Origin: Acanthornis magna
Lineage: Eukaryota; Chordata; Aves; Passeriformes; Acanthizidae
Length of the DNA: 64,000 nucleotides
NCBI GenBank assembly: GCA_036785705.1
Contig: JAWUZG010000015.1
Location: forward strand, 3,177,001 to 3,241,000
Direction: 5' to 3'
The stretch's first letter is position 1. Each line of letters starts with the position of its first letter. Shown here one piece after another: positions 27,968-41,054 of this stretch. The notes under the pieces are model-generated. The model had not been told where the DNA came from. It searched no databases and saw only the letters and a list, made by a program, of their open reading frames with translations. A program made the position numbers and the translations under genes.

Positions 27968-29234
27968 TAAAAAAACAACTCGCTCAGCACTTGGGAAAAG
28001 AAGAGGAAGATTTTGTTGAAAACAAAATCCAAGAGAGAAACAGCTTCACACCATTAATTGCCAGGGAGCAGTGAAGATCCCAGTGTGTGCACCCCCTCCA
28101 TCATAGGAGGGCTCAGCTGAGCTCCCCAGCACTGCTGTCCCCAAAGGATGGGGACATCCATGCTCTAGGGGAGGCAGGGAACAGTGTGTGCTGACAGGAG
28201 ATGAGGGGAAAGGGTTCTGGGGTGCACAAGAGTATTAAATACCACAGTTAGCCCTTGACTTGCAATAGCAGAAACTGGCCAGGGCACCAACACATGAGGA
28301 CCAGCACAGCCCCAGCAGCAGCACAGCACCAGGCCAGGCGAAATCACAGCTCTCCTGGCCATGGCCAGACCCCTCTTGGGGCAGATGCAGCCCCCTCCCC
28401 ACTGCACAGGGATGCTGCAGCCCAGTGAGTATCCCCATAGCACAGCCAGGAGAGTCCAGCTGGGTCCAGCCACCACGGTCCACGGGGCTGGCAGCAGCCA
28501 GAGGCCACTCCCCAGGCCAGGTCAGAGTAGGGCAGCTCAGGGCTGTTGATACTGCAGGGAAGAGGAGCTGGCCGTGGCAGCCAGGGCAGGCTCGGTGAGC
28601 AGAGGCATTAAAGACCAGGGCTCCTGACTGCGTGGTGCAGCTGTTGCTGGGCTGGAATAGTCGGACTTAAACTCTTGTTGGTTCAGATCCATCCTGCCTG
28701 AGCATCACTGGGGATGGGTGGGTACTGCCACCTCAGGGATTCCTCCCTTTGGTTTTAAGGGTTCCCCCATGCTCCTTGCAGAAGCCCAATTTAAGGAGAT
28801 AACACAAACAAAATAAACAGCTCTGTTCCCTTGTCCCCTGCTCCAGAGGGCTTTGACTCCCCCTCAGCCCCACCAGTGTACAGTTCTTGTACACTGCAAG
28901 AAGGCTTTGAAGGCTCTCATTCCCATGGCCACCCTCTGCCCTACCCCTCCCAAAAAAGGGGCCCAAAGACCCCACCATCCTCCCCACATCTCACCTGTGG
29001 GTGCTCCCACTCTCTGCCCCCACACACCACCAGGCATAGACCCCCAGCCATCCCCAAAAACCCCTCCTGTACAGCAGGGCTGAGCATGGCAGCAGCCGAT
29101 GCTGGCAGCTGTCCCCAGGGACTGCCCACATCTGCCCGGTGCCAGCCAGCTCCATCCACCACCCGCCCAGTGCAGGGGTTATCGGGCTGAGCTGTTAAAG
29201 GGCTCCCAGCCCACGGGGAGGGTTTCATACTCAC

Positions 29235-29275
29235 TATGAGCAGAGCCTGGAGCTGGAGGCCTTGATGGTTTGTTC
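29235..29275 (-). other. SGK2: Candidate 5' non-coding exon of SGK2
   Basis: A GTGAGTATG donor on the minus strand at 29234-29226 follows GCTCTGCTCATA. The coding exon containing ATG 27967 has a possible upstream acceptor, TTTTCCCAAG, ending at 27991. This would give a short 5' UTR exon 1.3 kb upstream. The upstream limit is arbitrary. Confidence 0.25.
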
Positions 29276-29739
29276 TATCCTCTCCCGGCTGTGCTTGATG
29301 AGTTCTGTGAGCAAAGTTGGAGCACCGAAGCCGATTAGCTGGCAGTGTGATCACAAGTGCACAGAGGCACATTTGTTCTTCACTGACCTTGCTCTTCTCT
29401 CCACAGCCGCCCTCCTCCCCCTTCCACTCACATACCAAAATAACCAGGAAATTATAGGAACCAGGACATCTTCCCTCCCAGCCTCACCAGGAGCCCTCAA
29501 TAGCTCACAGGACAGGGATAAGTGCCACACAACAGACACCCTCTCTAGTGGCCGAGGGGACTCGGGCTAAAGCACCACTGTCAAGCCTTCCTGAGCCACC
29601 CCTGTGTCCCCAGGGGGGACAAGGAGAGTGCTTACAAGGACGAGGTTGTACTGGGATACGTCACACACTTGGCACATCCACTGTCCCTTTCATTCAGGAC
29701 TCTGCGAGTAATTAGGGACATGAATGAAACCTTTCAGGC

Positions 29740-29840
29740 CCTGCAGGAGGTAAGCCAGCACACACACATCACAGGAGTGGCTTGCCCAAGGACACATAGC
29801 CAGTGCCAGAAGCTGGGATTCCCACCATGGAGCATCCCTG
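29740..29840 (+). mobile_element. Possible ancient MIR/CORE-type SINE fragment
   Basis: GTGGCTTGCCCAAGGACACA, then TAGCCAGTGCCAGAAGCTGG and GATTCCCACC, resembles the conserved MIR segment with its 'CTTGCCCAAGGTCAC...GCAG.GCTGGGATT' pattern. Only this core is recognisable, so the call is tentative. Confidence 0.35.
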
Positions 29841-32800
29841 CTGCTCAGCCGTGCAGGCGGTTGCCGCCACTCGTCATCATCATCACCTTCAAAGCGGCAG
29901 CCCTGAGCCTGCTCCCTGCTGCTGCACAGGCTGAGCCAGAGGGAAGCCCAAGAAGTGCAACCTGTACAGAGGAGTTCCTTGTTTTGCTTATTTCAAGACT
30001 CAGTTTTGCTCCTCAGTTCTGGCACTGAAGGGAAAGAAAGAAGCAGAACTTTCACAGAAACATGCACTGCCTTCTCCATCTAAAACTAAGAGACTTTATA
30101 GATACAAGCAAGCTTTCATCCTGGAATAGCTCTTCTACAGACCAAGGACTGGACAGCGCCGTCTCCCTGGGCAAGGAGTTTGTAGGACAAGTTTTGAGGC
30201 CAACAAGCCCATAACAGAGCCCTTCCTGCATGGATATTTGGATCTGCCAGGCAGAGGGACCTGCAAGCTCCTGAGAGCCACTGAACTGGCCCCACCAGCA
30301 CATCTGGGATCTGGGTGCAGCTCTGATGAGCAGCCAAAAAACTAAGCTGTGGGTTTAGTTTCCAAATGGATAAGAAAGGGAAAGCAGGATTTTAAATCAA
30401 AACCCACAAACCATGCAGTGGGAGAACTTACAACACCAGGCTGGTCTGAGCCCCTGACCTTGGCCGTACTTTGCCCTGCAGCAGGTCCAGGATCCTGTCC
30501 CAGCTGGCACCCACCAGCAGGGACAGCACCCAGACAGATCAAATCCCATCTCCTCCCACTGGCCATAGTCCTTCCTTCCCTGACAGCCTGGCTCTCCCTG
30601 ACTCACTGAGGTCTGCTGAAGGTCATCCAACACCTGCCTCGGGGCTGTGTCTGTCCCACAGGCTGCAGACAGGCTGCGCAGATATCATGGCCACAGAAGG
30701 ACAGCAGCGCTGCTGTCCAGAGCAGGCAACACTCACTGGAGGCTCAGGGCCAGGGAGGAGGTTGGCACGAGGGGTGCCCAGGGCACACAGGTGTGTGTGG
30801 ACAAGCCCCAAGCTGCACACAGCAGCAGGAAGTAGAGCAGTGAAGGTTCCCACCCCTGCTCAGGAGCCTTTTGCCAGAGCAGCACAACCCAACACCTCAC
30901 TCCCGCTCCCTGTCTGCAGCTCCCTCAGATGCTACAGCCCATTTCCTCCAAATCTAAACCTCCACAAGCTTGGGTTTAGCCCCAGGGTCAGCTTGCTACC
31001 ACTGTTCCTAACCCAGACTCCAGGGAAAATAATGACTCAGGCACAGATGGAGAAGTCACAGCTTGGGCATCTTGGAGAGCACATGGGCAAGCCAAGGAAA
31101 CACATCCATCTGCCTTGGAGGTATTTACTAGCAGCACAGGATGCAGGACAAGTTCCTGACTTTCTCCAAGGGGCTTGGACGAGCCTGTTTTAGCAACCTG
31201 CAGCTAGGCAGGAGCCCCTTGCAGCCTGGCAGCCCCTTCATGCCTCCCTCCACCAGCCCTGTTCTGCTCCACTGCCTCTGCTGGAAGTGAAGCCACTCAA
31301 CAAGTCCCTGCTGACCAAGGGCAGCATTTTCCAGCAAAGCTTTTTCGTTAAAGGGACTTGTTCTGAGGTTAAAGCCTCTGGCACTGAAATACTAGATGCA
31401 TTTTCAGTATATGTATATCCCCATCCCATATCATCTTCTGTGCAGGTTCAGAGCCACCTTCCCCAGCCCAAGTCCACCCAAACCCAGGGTAGTTTGTGGT
31501 TTAAATCTCACAAGCAGTCAAGCAGGCTTTTCCTTATCACTGACAAACCCGACTCCCCCTAAAGCACAAAGATTTCCTGAGCGCACACACTGAACAACAG
31601 AACCAGAAATAGGTCACGAAAATACGTTGGAATCCTTGGTTATCCATGCCCGGCTGCATCCCTCCTTGTGCCTGCTGGTGCAGCAGGGATGCTCCAGGCA
31701 TGGCCAGGGCCACACAGAGCATCGGCAAGCAGCTCTAGGGGCTCCCCAATACAACGTGACCATCACACATCAGGAACACAAACCCCTGCACCCCACTCCC
31801 CCCTCCTCAAAGACCATTTCACCCCAACTCCCAGCCAGAGGCACCCCCCAGGCAGGAAGTCCCCGCTCACACAACAGAAAGCTGCTACTTACAAGTTGGA
31901 GCAGTTCCTGCAGCTAAATCTCCCCCTACCACACATCCCTCAGTAACATACGTTTGCTTCCCAGCACAGCACGAGCAGCTCCCTGTTCCTCGCACAGTTC
32001 TGGCAGTGGTGACCCACATTCCCATGCTAGCCCAGCGTTATTTGCTACAAACACATTACTAATGCAACGCGTACCTTGCATGGAGACACAACCTCATAGA
32101 CTCGTCATCCTCCAGCTGCCTCCCACCCTCCTCCCTGATGTCACTGCTCTCGGCAGCCTTCCCTACCTAACCTACATTGCAAACCCCTCCGAGCGAGTGC
32201 CTCGTCCTCTCCCGCTCTGGGAAGGGCTGGCTGCCAGCATGGAGAGGCCTGGCAGGGCTGGCTCTGGGACAGCAGGTGAGGTTTTGGAGGAAGCAGAGAG
32301 TTTGGAGGGGCAGGGTTGAGAGAGGGGAACCTAGGGCAGCCCCCAGCTTTCACCCAAGCACGGGGGCTGCTCATGGCTTAAGGGGGAGACGCCCCAGTTT
32401 CAGCTCAGAGAGGAGCACAGAGGGAAGCAGGAAGGAGGATTCCTGCAAACACGTGCTTTTACTGAGGAGAGAAAAAAAGGCTCAAGTTTTCCCCTGCTGC
32501 AGATCTAAGAGATAGCTGCAAGCCAGAACTGAACTCCACTTTCATTCCCATTGCGATGCTACAGCAAGTCCAGGAAGAGGTTAGGAAAGACTTTAAAGCA
32601 CTTCTGCACTTGAGGAAGCTTTCTTAGCCACCCTCTGGAGAGCTCCTGGCTTGTCCAACTTTCTCTTGCAGATCTTTTTCCCTACACCCCAGGGACACTG
32701 CAAACCAGAGCAGGAGCCCAGCCAAGCAGCCCTCGCTCAGGGCAAGCTGGAGCCCACAGACAACCAATCCTCCAAATTTCAGAGAAAAGCTGCATGCAGG

Positions 32801-35120
32801 ACTTAAAGAAAACAGCAGGTGGCTAAAGCTTGAAGCACTTTGCAAAAACACAATTCCATGAAAACAAGGCATCAAGCATACCTGGGAGCACATCTCCCGG
32901 AGGCTGAGTCCTGAAGCATGGGAAGCAGTCCACAACAACTGTGCACAGAGACCTCTCATTCCCCACACTTCCCATCCTTTCACCAGCCCTCCTTGCCTGC
33001 CCTGTCAGGCCAGGAGACCAAGGCTTTTTCCTAAAACCCCGAGGGGAACAGCTTTGTTTCCTGCAGCAGTTCATTTAGCCCCTCAAAACAACCACCCTCG
33101 GCTCCTGAAGGTGATCAAACCACGGCTACTCTCTCACTGCAGCACTTTAAAGAGAGCAGGAAAAGCTGACCAGCTGCAAAAGATGAGGAGACACCTGCTA
33201 GCTATACCCAAGGAGTGAGAATTTAGGTGGGAGGGATAGTTTTGGGTGGGGAGGAAGGGGTGCAGGTGGTGGGTAGGAGCAAATTACAGCCTGGCAGGCA
33301 GCTCAGGTGTTCAGAGCAATTTTTTACTACAAGTCAGCTGGAAATTTGTCCACTGTCCAGTGCTTTGGAGGAAGGTGAAAACTGGCATTTGGTTCAGGTA
33401 AAACCCAGAAGAAGCTGCTTTTTCCAGTGTCCTCAGGGACCCTGGAGGGCTGCAGCCAGGTCAGCCAGGCTGGCACTTTGCAGCTCTATTAACTGCAAAT
33501 ATAAACACATGGGGAGCATGGTGATTTGAGAGACCAGAGACTGAGCTCTGAGCAAAAGGAGACCTGGGGGAAAGACTGGTGTCTTCTCTCTCTTCATTAA
33601 AAATGAAGCAGTGGCTTTTTGCTTCCATTGTAGTTTCCTATAAATCTCCCTGCGTGCAGCAGCAGGAAAGCAGCTTGTAGAACAATTTCAGTGGTGGGTG
33701 CAAGGAGGCAAAGGCCAGGGTGTGGGCAGCATTCCCTGTGGGAATCAGGCTGACCACTGTGGGATGGGTCCCTCGCCCCAGAATGCAGCTACCAGGGGCA
33801 GATCATCTGGAACATCTGATGTGCTTGTTGCCATGTGTAATGAGGGAGGGGGAGCAGTATTTTGCTTGAAATATTGCTTTCTCTCAGGTCAAAACCTGAT
33901 TTTTTGCTCAGCTCTCAGCATTGACATCTTTTAAGAATATCCCTTAATACATTTTTCTTTTCTCCAGCTTTGCCTCCACTTGCATTAAAAGGGTCAAATT
34001 TCAGAATACTTTCATCAGTTAACTTAAATTTTCTAGTCAGTGCCTTCTGCCTTTGTTTCCTTAATGAAAATCTTGGTGTTATCAACAAAATCTACTTGAT
34101 TTTAATTTTCAAGGAAAAAGGCATCTTTAATTAAAAACCCACTTTCTATCCGAAGAAGAAGAAGCAAAAGGATCCTGTAAGGAAAAGTTTTCACAGCTAA
34201 AATGCACAAAATGCCTAATCTGATGACAGATACTGAGAGGCAAAGTGATGTTGGGTTGGTTTTGCTCACCCTGCCCCATATGCGAGGGTCACACTCCAGG
34301 GCTGGGTGTCACTCAGGGCCAGGTGTGTGATGCAAAGGTGTGCAAACTCCACACAAACACCTCCTGAGTCCCTTGAGTGTATCCCATGGGAACCAGGCTC
34401 CCTGCAGCCCTCTGGGCAGGGTAAGCCCCGCTGGAGCCCACCAGGATGGCTCTGTGGCCCAACACCATGGGAGACCTCCACAGAGAAGCCTTCTCCATGC
34501 CCTCACCATCCCCAGGGCTGAGGGACACCATTCCAACCAGCAGCATTACCCTTTGTCTTGCCCAGGGCAGTGGAGGAGGGCTCCATCCAGGCCACGAACA
34601 TAAGCCAGCCGAAAGAATCTCCTCTCCTTGCAGCTGGGGCAGGAATTCAGCTGCTGGCTCCTGCTGTCCTCGGGGAGCAGAGCACGCGGATGTTCCTCTG
34701 TCTGCAAAGGTGAAGGGCACAGGAGTAAGAGCAGAAACAAGTCCTTGGGTGCAGCACTGGCTGCCTGCCAGCCAGGCACAGCTCTGGGACACAGGGACAG
34801 CTCCTGACCCTCATCTGGGCAGCACCCACCAGCATTCAGTCTGGTGGAGCCCATCGGGGTGCTCTGCCATCCCCCCGGTGACAAAGTGCTTTGGGACTGG
34901 CAGACAGAGGGAATGGAAGAGAGCTGAGTGGTTTGGCTTCTCTACCACAGAAGAATTTTACCCCAAAACTGTTAAATTCATGTGTCTCTGCTCTTGGGAA
35001 AGGATTTTGGGTTTTGATGCTTTGAGGAGCTGAAACCCAGGTCACCCTGTGTGCAGGGTGATTGCCCTGGCACCTGTGGCTCCCTGGCACAGGAGAAGAC
35101 ACTCCCTGGAAGCACAGGGA
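29841..35120. other. Gene-free stretch upstream of SGK2
   Basis: Open frames are short or overlap in several frames. None resembles a known protein, and none is framed by convincing splice sites. No L3MBTL1-like sequence (the gene next to SGK2 in human) was found. Confidence 0.4.
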
Positions 35121-35127
35121 CTCATGG

Positions 35128-35192
35128 CCCACCAGTAAATCCCACCAGCAAATCCCACCAGTACATCCCACCAGCAAATCCCACCAGTGCAT
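35128..35192. repeat. 13-bp tandem repeat, five copies
   Basis: Units CCCACCAGYAAAT / CCCACCAGTRCAT repeat at 35128, 35141, 35154, 35167 and 35180. The eighth/ninth position alternates AGT, AGC, AGT, AGC, AGT, suggesting growth as a 26-bp dimer. Confidence 0.9.
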
Positions 35193-36449
35193 CCCCAGTA
35201 TAGGGCAGATCCTCCTCGGAGGTTCAACATCAGACATCACCAGAGGGCTGGAGCAGCTGCAAAGGGCTTTGCCTGTGGAGCCCTGTGACTCTCCCTGGAG
35301 AGGTGACCAGGGTGAGCTGTTGTCACCCTGATGATGTGAATGGGACAGGTAGGTGTGAGCAGGGTTATCCTCGAGCCCTCCCTCTGTGTAAGAGGTGAGA
35401 CTTTCCCCTTGCCCTGTCCTTTATGCCCCCAGCCAGTCACCCCTGCAGCAGCTCTTGTCCCTCACCCACATTGCCTGTGCCCATGGCAGGACACGTTAGT
35501 GCCACGCTGAGGGGACTTCTGAGTATGGGAGCAGCTGTGGGGCACACAGAGCACACAGGCACGTGTCCCTGCAGGTGCCACCAGCGTCACCATGCCCCCT
35601 TACACCAGCACTGGCCTTGGCCCATTCCCCTGCCCAGCACTCACACAGTCCTGAACAAAATTAAACAATTCTGGTGAAGCTGGAGAGCTGCTGATGTCAT
35701 GGCTGGGTTTTGCCAGCATTACTGGGCTGCTGTGCCTGGCTGCTCTCTCCCTGCCCTCCAGAGAACACATCTGTGCCAGGAAAACCTCTGGCTGGACCAG
35801 GGTTCAGAGGTGAGGAGCAGCTCTCGGGGAATTTAACCCCTTCTCCTGCCTGGACCTGGCCAGGCCGTGGGGGGAGCAAGCTGTGGCCACAGAGAGGGAA
35901 TTTTTTCAGCTTCACTGTCACAGCCCAGAACCTCCAGACATTGCCTGTACTTGGAGACATTTTCTTTTCCCCTGAGGGAGGGAAGCTGCCTTCACTTTCC
36001 CAAGACCTATAGGGGATCAAGGGCTGTGTGGTCCTTCCATGGCTGAGTTGGATCCCTTTGGGCAGGGCCATCCCAGGGAAGCCACATTTGCAGCTTCTCC
36101 AGGACAGGGCATATCCAGTGGACAGCAGGTCCAGCCCGTTGTCTCTACACACAGAGAAGTACCCTCTCCTTCTCTTATAGTACTTTATATGCTTTTTTAC
36201 AGGGAAAGATAATCCTAATCTCCCTATCTAGTAATATCCATAACCATAATCATAAAAGTATCACTGAAGTAGAACTGCACAGTCCTGAGCAATTGGAATT
36301 GCAGGGAGGGTCCAGATAAGGCTAAAACAAATACTTCCCTAGAGAGCAGAAAGCAAGAGTCTGTGGATCTGCAGTGAAAGGTGACCTGAAATGTTTGGCT
36401 GCTCAGTTATCTCTGCTGGGTAAGGGCTAAGACAGAATAGGACAGGGTG

Positions 36450-36523
36450 GGATAGGATAGGATAGGATAGGATAGGATAGGATAGGATAGGATAGGATAG
36501 GATAGGATAGGATAGGATAGGAT
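36450..36523. repeat. (GGATA)n microsatellite, about 15 perfect copies
   Basis: An uninterrupted GGATA pentamer array on the plus strand, ending in GGAT. The flank at about 36421-36449 contains imperfect copies (GACAGAATAGGACAGGGTGG), consistent with growth from a purine-rich seed. Confidence 0.95.
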
Positions 36524-36639
36524 GTTCTTTAAAAGCTCAGAGGCTGGTTTTTTTTTTCATTTTAGGAGCATTCATGGAAGACTAAATAGATTATTAGTGA
36601 CCACTGCAGCTCTTTAAAATACTACTTTTTCCCCCCTCT

Positions 36640-37077
36640 CTACATTTTTTGTTCAGCTTCAAAAAACCAGGGCTCTGCCTGAGGCTTTGCCTTTGATTTT
36701 GCCAAGGAATCCCACATATGTGCTGGAATGTTTCCCCATGTTTTGGAGAAAGAAGACAAGAGGAGACCACTGGGGATGAGGTTTTTATTCTGAAGGACAG
36801 CTAAAGTGGGTTTGAGCAACTCTTGCAGCTTTTCATGCCTCTGATTCTGTAAATATGAATGTGGCAAAATATTACTGATCTCTTGTAAAGCCTTTACATC
36901 TTCTGAGGAATAAATTCCTGAGGTTATTATTGCAATTGAATTAATTGGCTGGGACTTTTTTCCTGCTCCCAAGTGCTTTTCAAGAGTAGGCACAGTCTCA
37001 GTGAATAAATAACACGCAGTTGGAAGCAGCCTGACTGTAAGTGGCCCTTCCTGGCCAGCCTTGTCCTTGGGGAAAGC
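36640..37077 (-). other. Isolated open reading frame of about 145 codons, unrecognised
   Basis: The minus-strand frame is open from just after a TGA at 37080-37078 to a stop at 36640. It lies in only moderately GC-rich sequence, where long open frames are less expected. The usable start is not an ATG near the beginning: the first start-like codon is GTG at 36993. An acceptor-like TTTCCCCAAG lies just inside the upper end. The translation is of mixed composition, with no domain that I recognise. It could be a lone exon, a decayed gene or chance. Confidence 0.2.
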
Positions 37078-37079
37078 TC

Positions 37080-40000
37080 AACTCTCCTGCTTGCTGCCCC
37101 CTCCTCTCCTTCCCAGCAGCACTTTAGGACACGTTACAGCCTGTGCTTTAGAGCCTTTTAAAAAAACCCCAAAAAACAGCCACAAACCCAAAAAACACAA
37201 ACCCTCAAACCTGATTTTTGAGGTGAATGCCTCTTCTCCCCTGTTGCACAGGTCAGTGTGACACACGACCACCACCCATAGCTCAGGCCCCCAGTGTGCC
37301 CAGCCTGGTGGGGGACAAGGACAGGGGGGCAGTTTCCTGGCCAGATTGAGCAGGGTTTAGACAGCTCTGAGAGCTGCACTGCCCAAACCCAGGCCCCTCA
37401 CTGCCGGCCCAGCACTGGGTTTGTTGGGAAAGCTTGTGGTTTCAGTGTCCCTGGGAATGCCTCCCCTCTGCCTTCTCCATCCCCGAGCGCTGCCAACTCC
37501 AGCTCCACAGCATGGGATATATGTTTTCACCCCTTTTGAAATCAGCAAATCCTGGGAAGCAACTGATGCTGGCAGCACAGAGGTTGTCTCCAGCAGAGTT
37601 ATATACACTGGCTCTGGTGGGCAGCCCAGTCCAAGCTGGGCTCAAGGCATTGCCTGTGAGCCCCTGTGAAAGTGCAGCAGAGCTGTCCTGAAATCTGCCA
37701 AGCCCAGCTCTGCTCTCCTGCTCTGGACCTGAGCAGGAACAGCCCTCCCTGCCCTGCCAGTGAGGGGTTTGGGAATGCCCTGATGGAAGGCTGTGGGACA
37801 CAGCACCCCTGAGCTTGGCCAGGCCTGGCCCCAGAAACTCTCACAGCCAACAAAACCTGAAATTTCTGGTGTAAACTTAACCCTTCTGGTTCTTGCCGCA
37901 AATCCCAGTGGAGCCCAAGGCTCCTTTCCGTGTGCAAGTGGCCCGGGGACATGGGGACACACACAGTCTGCCGCTGCTGATCTGCCAGCCCCTGGAATTA
38001 CCCAGATCAGAAACAATTGTGAGCTCACCCAGGTGAGCTGATGTGGGGCTGCAGGGACAAGCAGGGTGATGGAAGTTCTTTTGATGGAAGTTTCCTGGGG
38101 GAGGTAGAGCTAATGCCAGAAATCTTCCCGTCTAATTTGCAGGGGGAGCAAGGAGGCTGCTCATCTCCTCTCTGGACTTCTCCACAGCTGGGAAACAACC
38201 CCACTGCTGGAGCTCAACTCCCATCCACTTCCAGCTGCTGGCCCTGGGGAGCAGCTCTTCCCTGGCAGCAAGGGCTGAGTCCTTCACAAAACCCTCTGCT
38301 GCTCTCAAAGGGCTTCAGGAACCCATTAAAAGAAGGGAAAGCCTCAATCATGTCGGGGAAAGCGAATGGTCGTTACCTGCAGAGAGCGAGGTGCAGGGAA
38401 TGAGGCTCCTGGATCCGGCAGCAGGGCTGGCGGGCACTGCCACACTCTCGCTGTGGGAAGCAGCTTGTACTGCTCTCCCTCCCGTTGTTTTTATTTTGGC
38501 AATGCAGTCTGAAGGTCGAAGGAAAGGTCCAAAGGAGTGGCTTGTGGAAGGCAGTAAATTATTACCCTGGACCGCTCTCTGAGGCAACCACGGCACAGGG
38601 AGCTGGGGTGGGAGAGGAAAATCCCTCCTTGGGGGGATTAGAGGGCAGCTCGCTGGCAGGGAAGTGCAAAGGGTCAGAACAAAGTGCTCTGTTTGCCGGA
38701 GGCTGTGCTGGGTCACATGCCGGGTCCCAGCAGAGGTAATGAGGCATGGGTCACCTCCCAAACGCCGGCGAGACCTCCTGGCTGTGGGCATGACCTGTTG
38801 CCAATCCACCAGCAATCCATGGAGCTTGCCAGACGGGAAAGAGCTGGGTGAGGGGGAGCCTTGTCCACTGGCAGCACTGAGGGGCAAGAGATCCAGGGAC
38901 TTTTACGTGTTTGATCTGGGCAGGTGGGACAGTCCTACAACCTCCCTTCTTCCTCCTATGTGGCTCCACACTCCCCATCCTGGGCCACTCATACAGAGAA
39001 ACAACCACCTGAGCAGCGAAGAAGGACCAAGACCCATGGGCACATCAGAACTGAGCCCAGAGGAGCTCTCTTGGAGCCAACATCTGCTGCCCTTCATTCA
39101 TGCCCTCCACAATTTACCCCATTCCTCTCTCTTCCCTGCTACAGGAGCCCAGCACTGGTGGTCAGCACATCTCTGTGTGGGTGCCCAAACAAGGGTCTGA
39201 TAGTTGAGTGTGTTGGTGGAGTCACTGGTGGAGCCTGCAGCTCCTCACCTGAAACACAAACTCCAAAGATGCACAAAATCAGTTGATGGAAAACATTGGT
39301 GCCACCATCAAAATAAGCATTTTCTGAAAGAGCCTGGAATTTGTGATATGGAGCATCCAAACTTCACAAGGCCAAGATGTCCAGCTGCCACCACAGCCAA
39401 GGTCTCTGGCTGCCTGTGTGTGGGGAGAAGGCAGAGCCATCCCTGTCCTCTGCACACAGGGAGACGTGGGCTCAGCCCTCACCCCACTCCATCTCCCACC
39501 GACTGGATGGCATGACTTTGTGGATGTATGAGGGCACCAGAGATTTGGTATTACCCTCATGTCTCAGGAAACGAGCCCAAATAGAGGTCCCTATTGTGTT
39601 TCAGGAACTGTAAAGACAGAGAGAAATAAATCCGTTCCCTGGGAGTGCAGAGAGGGCCTTTGTTTGTCTGGTTTTCAGAGTGAGAAGGTTTAGAGGATTG
39701 TTGCAGCACATGACCAGAAGCTACGAAGCTGCAGACAAAAGCCATTTGGAACAGAGATCAGACTTTGCCATTGCGCTGGCTTTTCAGAAGATTTCTGCTT
39801 TTTTCAAGTTAAACCTGCTGCTATTTTGGGGGTTATTTTCATCACTCTGCTGCATCCCTTGCTGTAGGGGCTGCACATGTCCCACAGCACTGAGCTCACG
39901 AACGCCTTCAGCAGCACCAGCACAGCATCAAAATGTCTGCTGCGACGGGCTGGGGAGGCTGCCCGTGTTCCAAGCTCAAGTCACAAGTGTTGCACCAGCA

Positions 40001-41030
40001 GCCACGTTCGCTCCAGCCACGGACAAGTCTAGAGGACAAAGCCTCGGCTTATCGCTCGGCTTGCAGAGCCGGCTCGTTTCGCAAGCTGGTCGCACGTCAG
40101 CCGCCAGCGAGCGCCGGCTCCCAGCAGGAGCACGGAGGGAAGCGCCTGAGCAGAGCTGACAGCGAGACAAAGCCCTTTGGGGCTCTCTGGGTAATCGCTG
40201 GCTTCGGCACAGCTGAAAGCTGCAGCGAGCCAGCCGCTGAGATGCCCTGTCATCCCTGCGAGCCGCACTGCCTGCTGCGCCAGGCGGCAGTGGGAGGCAC
40301 GAACGCCTCGTGGAACTCCTCCAGCCGAGAGATCTCCCTGGAAGCAGGATCCTGGGGGGACTCAGGGATCTGAGGTGCCCTCGCAGGGGTTGAGGGCACT
40401 CAGGTCAAGCTTCCCTGCTGTTCACCCTGAGGGGTAGGAGCGAAGGTGTCTGACTTTCCCCTCACTTTCCCAGAAAGGGCACAAATCTTACAGCCCCAAG
40501 TACAACAGGAGCCACTTCTGCTTGCAAGGGGGAAAAATAAGTGCTGAATTAGGTTTAAAACCACTGCAAAATTAAATCTTCATAAAACGGTTTTGGTTTC
40601 ATCATCGTGTGCCCTGAACCAGAGAACTTTTGGCCCCTGTAAAGCACAGAGACCAGGACAGGTTAGTCTGTGAGCATCCTGTATGCAGACACAAGCAGCT
40701 GCCCGTAGGAGAGGAGAGCCAGCTGCCGTGCTGCTGCGGCATGACATGGCATGGCATGGCATGGGTCTCCGATGGGGCACAGGGAGAGAGAAACCCTCTG
40801 CAACCACCGTGTGCAAAGCCGATGCAAAGCACAGATGTGCAGAGCAGTGTGTTAACCTGCCAGGGAACCTCAGCTGTCCGCGTATTCCCAGGATCCAAGG
40901 GGTTATCTCCGCCCTGCACAGGGCAGGGAGATGGGCTGGATCTCCTCCCACGCTGGTCCCTTAGCATCGCCCTGGGGAGAAAACAGAGCTGGAACAGAGG
41001 GTCCAGGGCACAAACAGCCCTGAAGAGGAG
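37080..41030. other. Gene-free stretch downstream of SLC32A1
   Basis: No recognisable coding sequence. A short (GGCAT)n-like run is at 40745-40762. Open frames overlap one another on both strands and none has family resemblance. In human, ACTR5 would be expected downstream of SLC32A1; nothing like an actin-related protein was seen. Confidence 0.4.
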
Positions 41031-41054
41031 CCCCCCGGCTGGGCTGGCTCCCCC

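Noticed and set aside
28640..28710. tRNA-like string containing TTGGTTCAGATCC
   Set aside because: The stretch looks like a box B, but no acceptor, D or T stems pair, so it is not a tRNA gene.
39907..39930. Possible RE1/NRSF silencer site near SLC32A1 (TTCAGCAGCACCAGCACAG)
   Set aside because: The left half resembles RE1, but the GGACAGCGCC half is missing. A second candidate near 55343 also failed on the right half.
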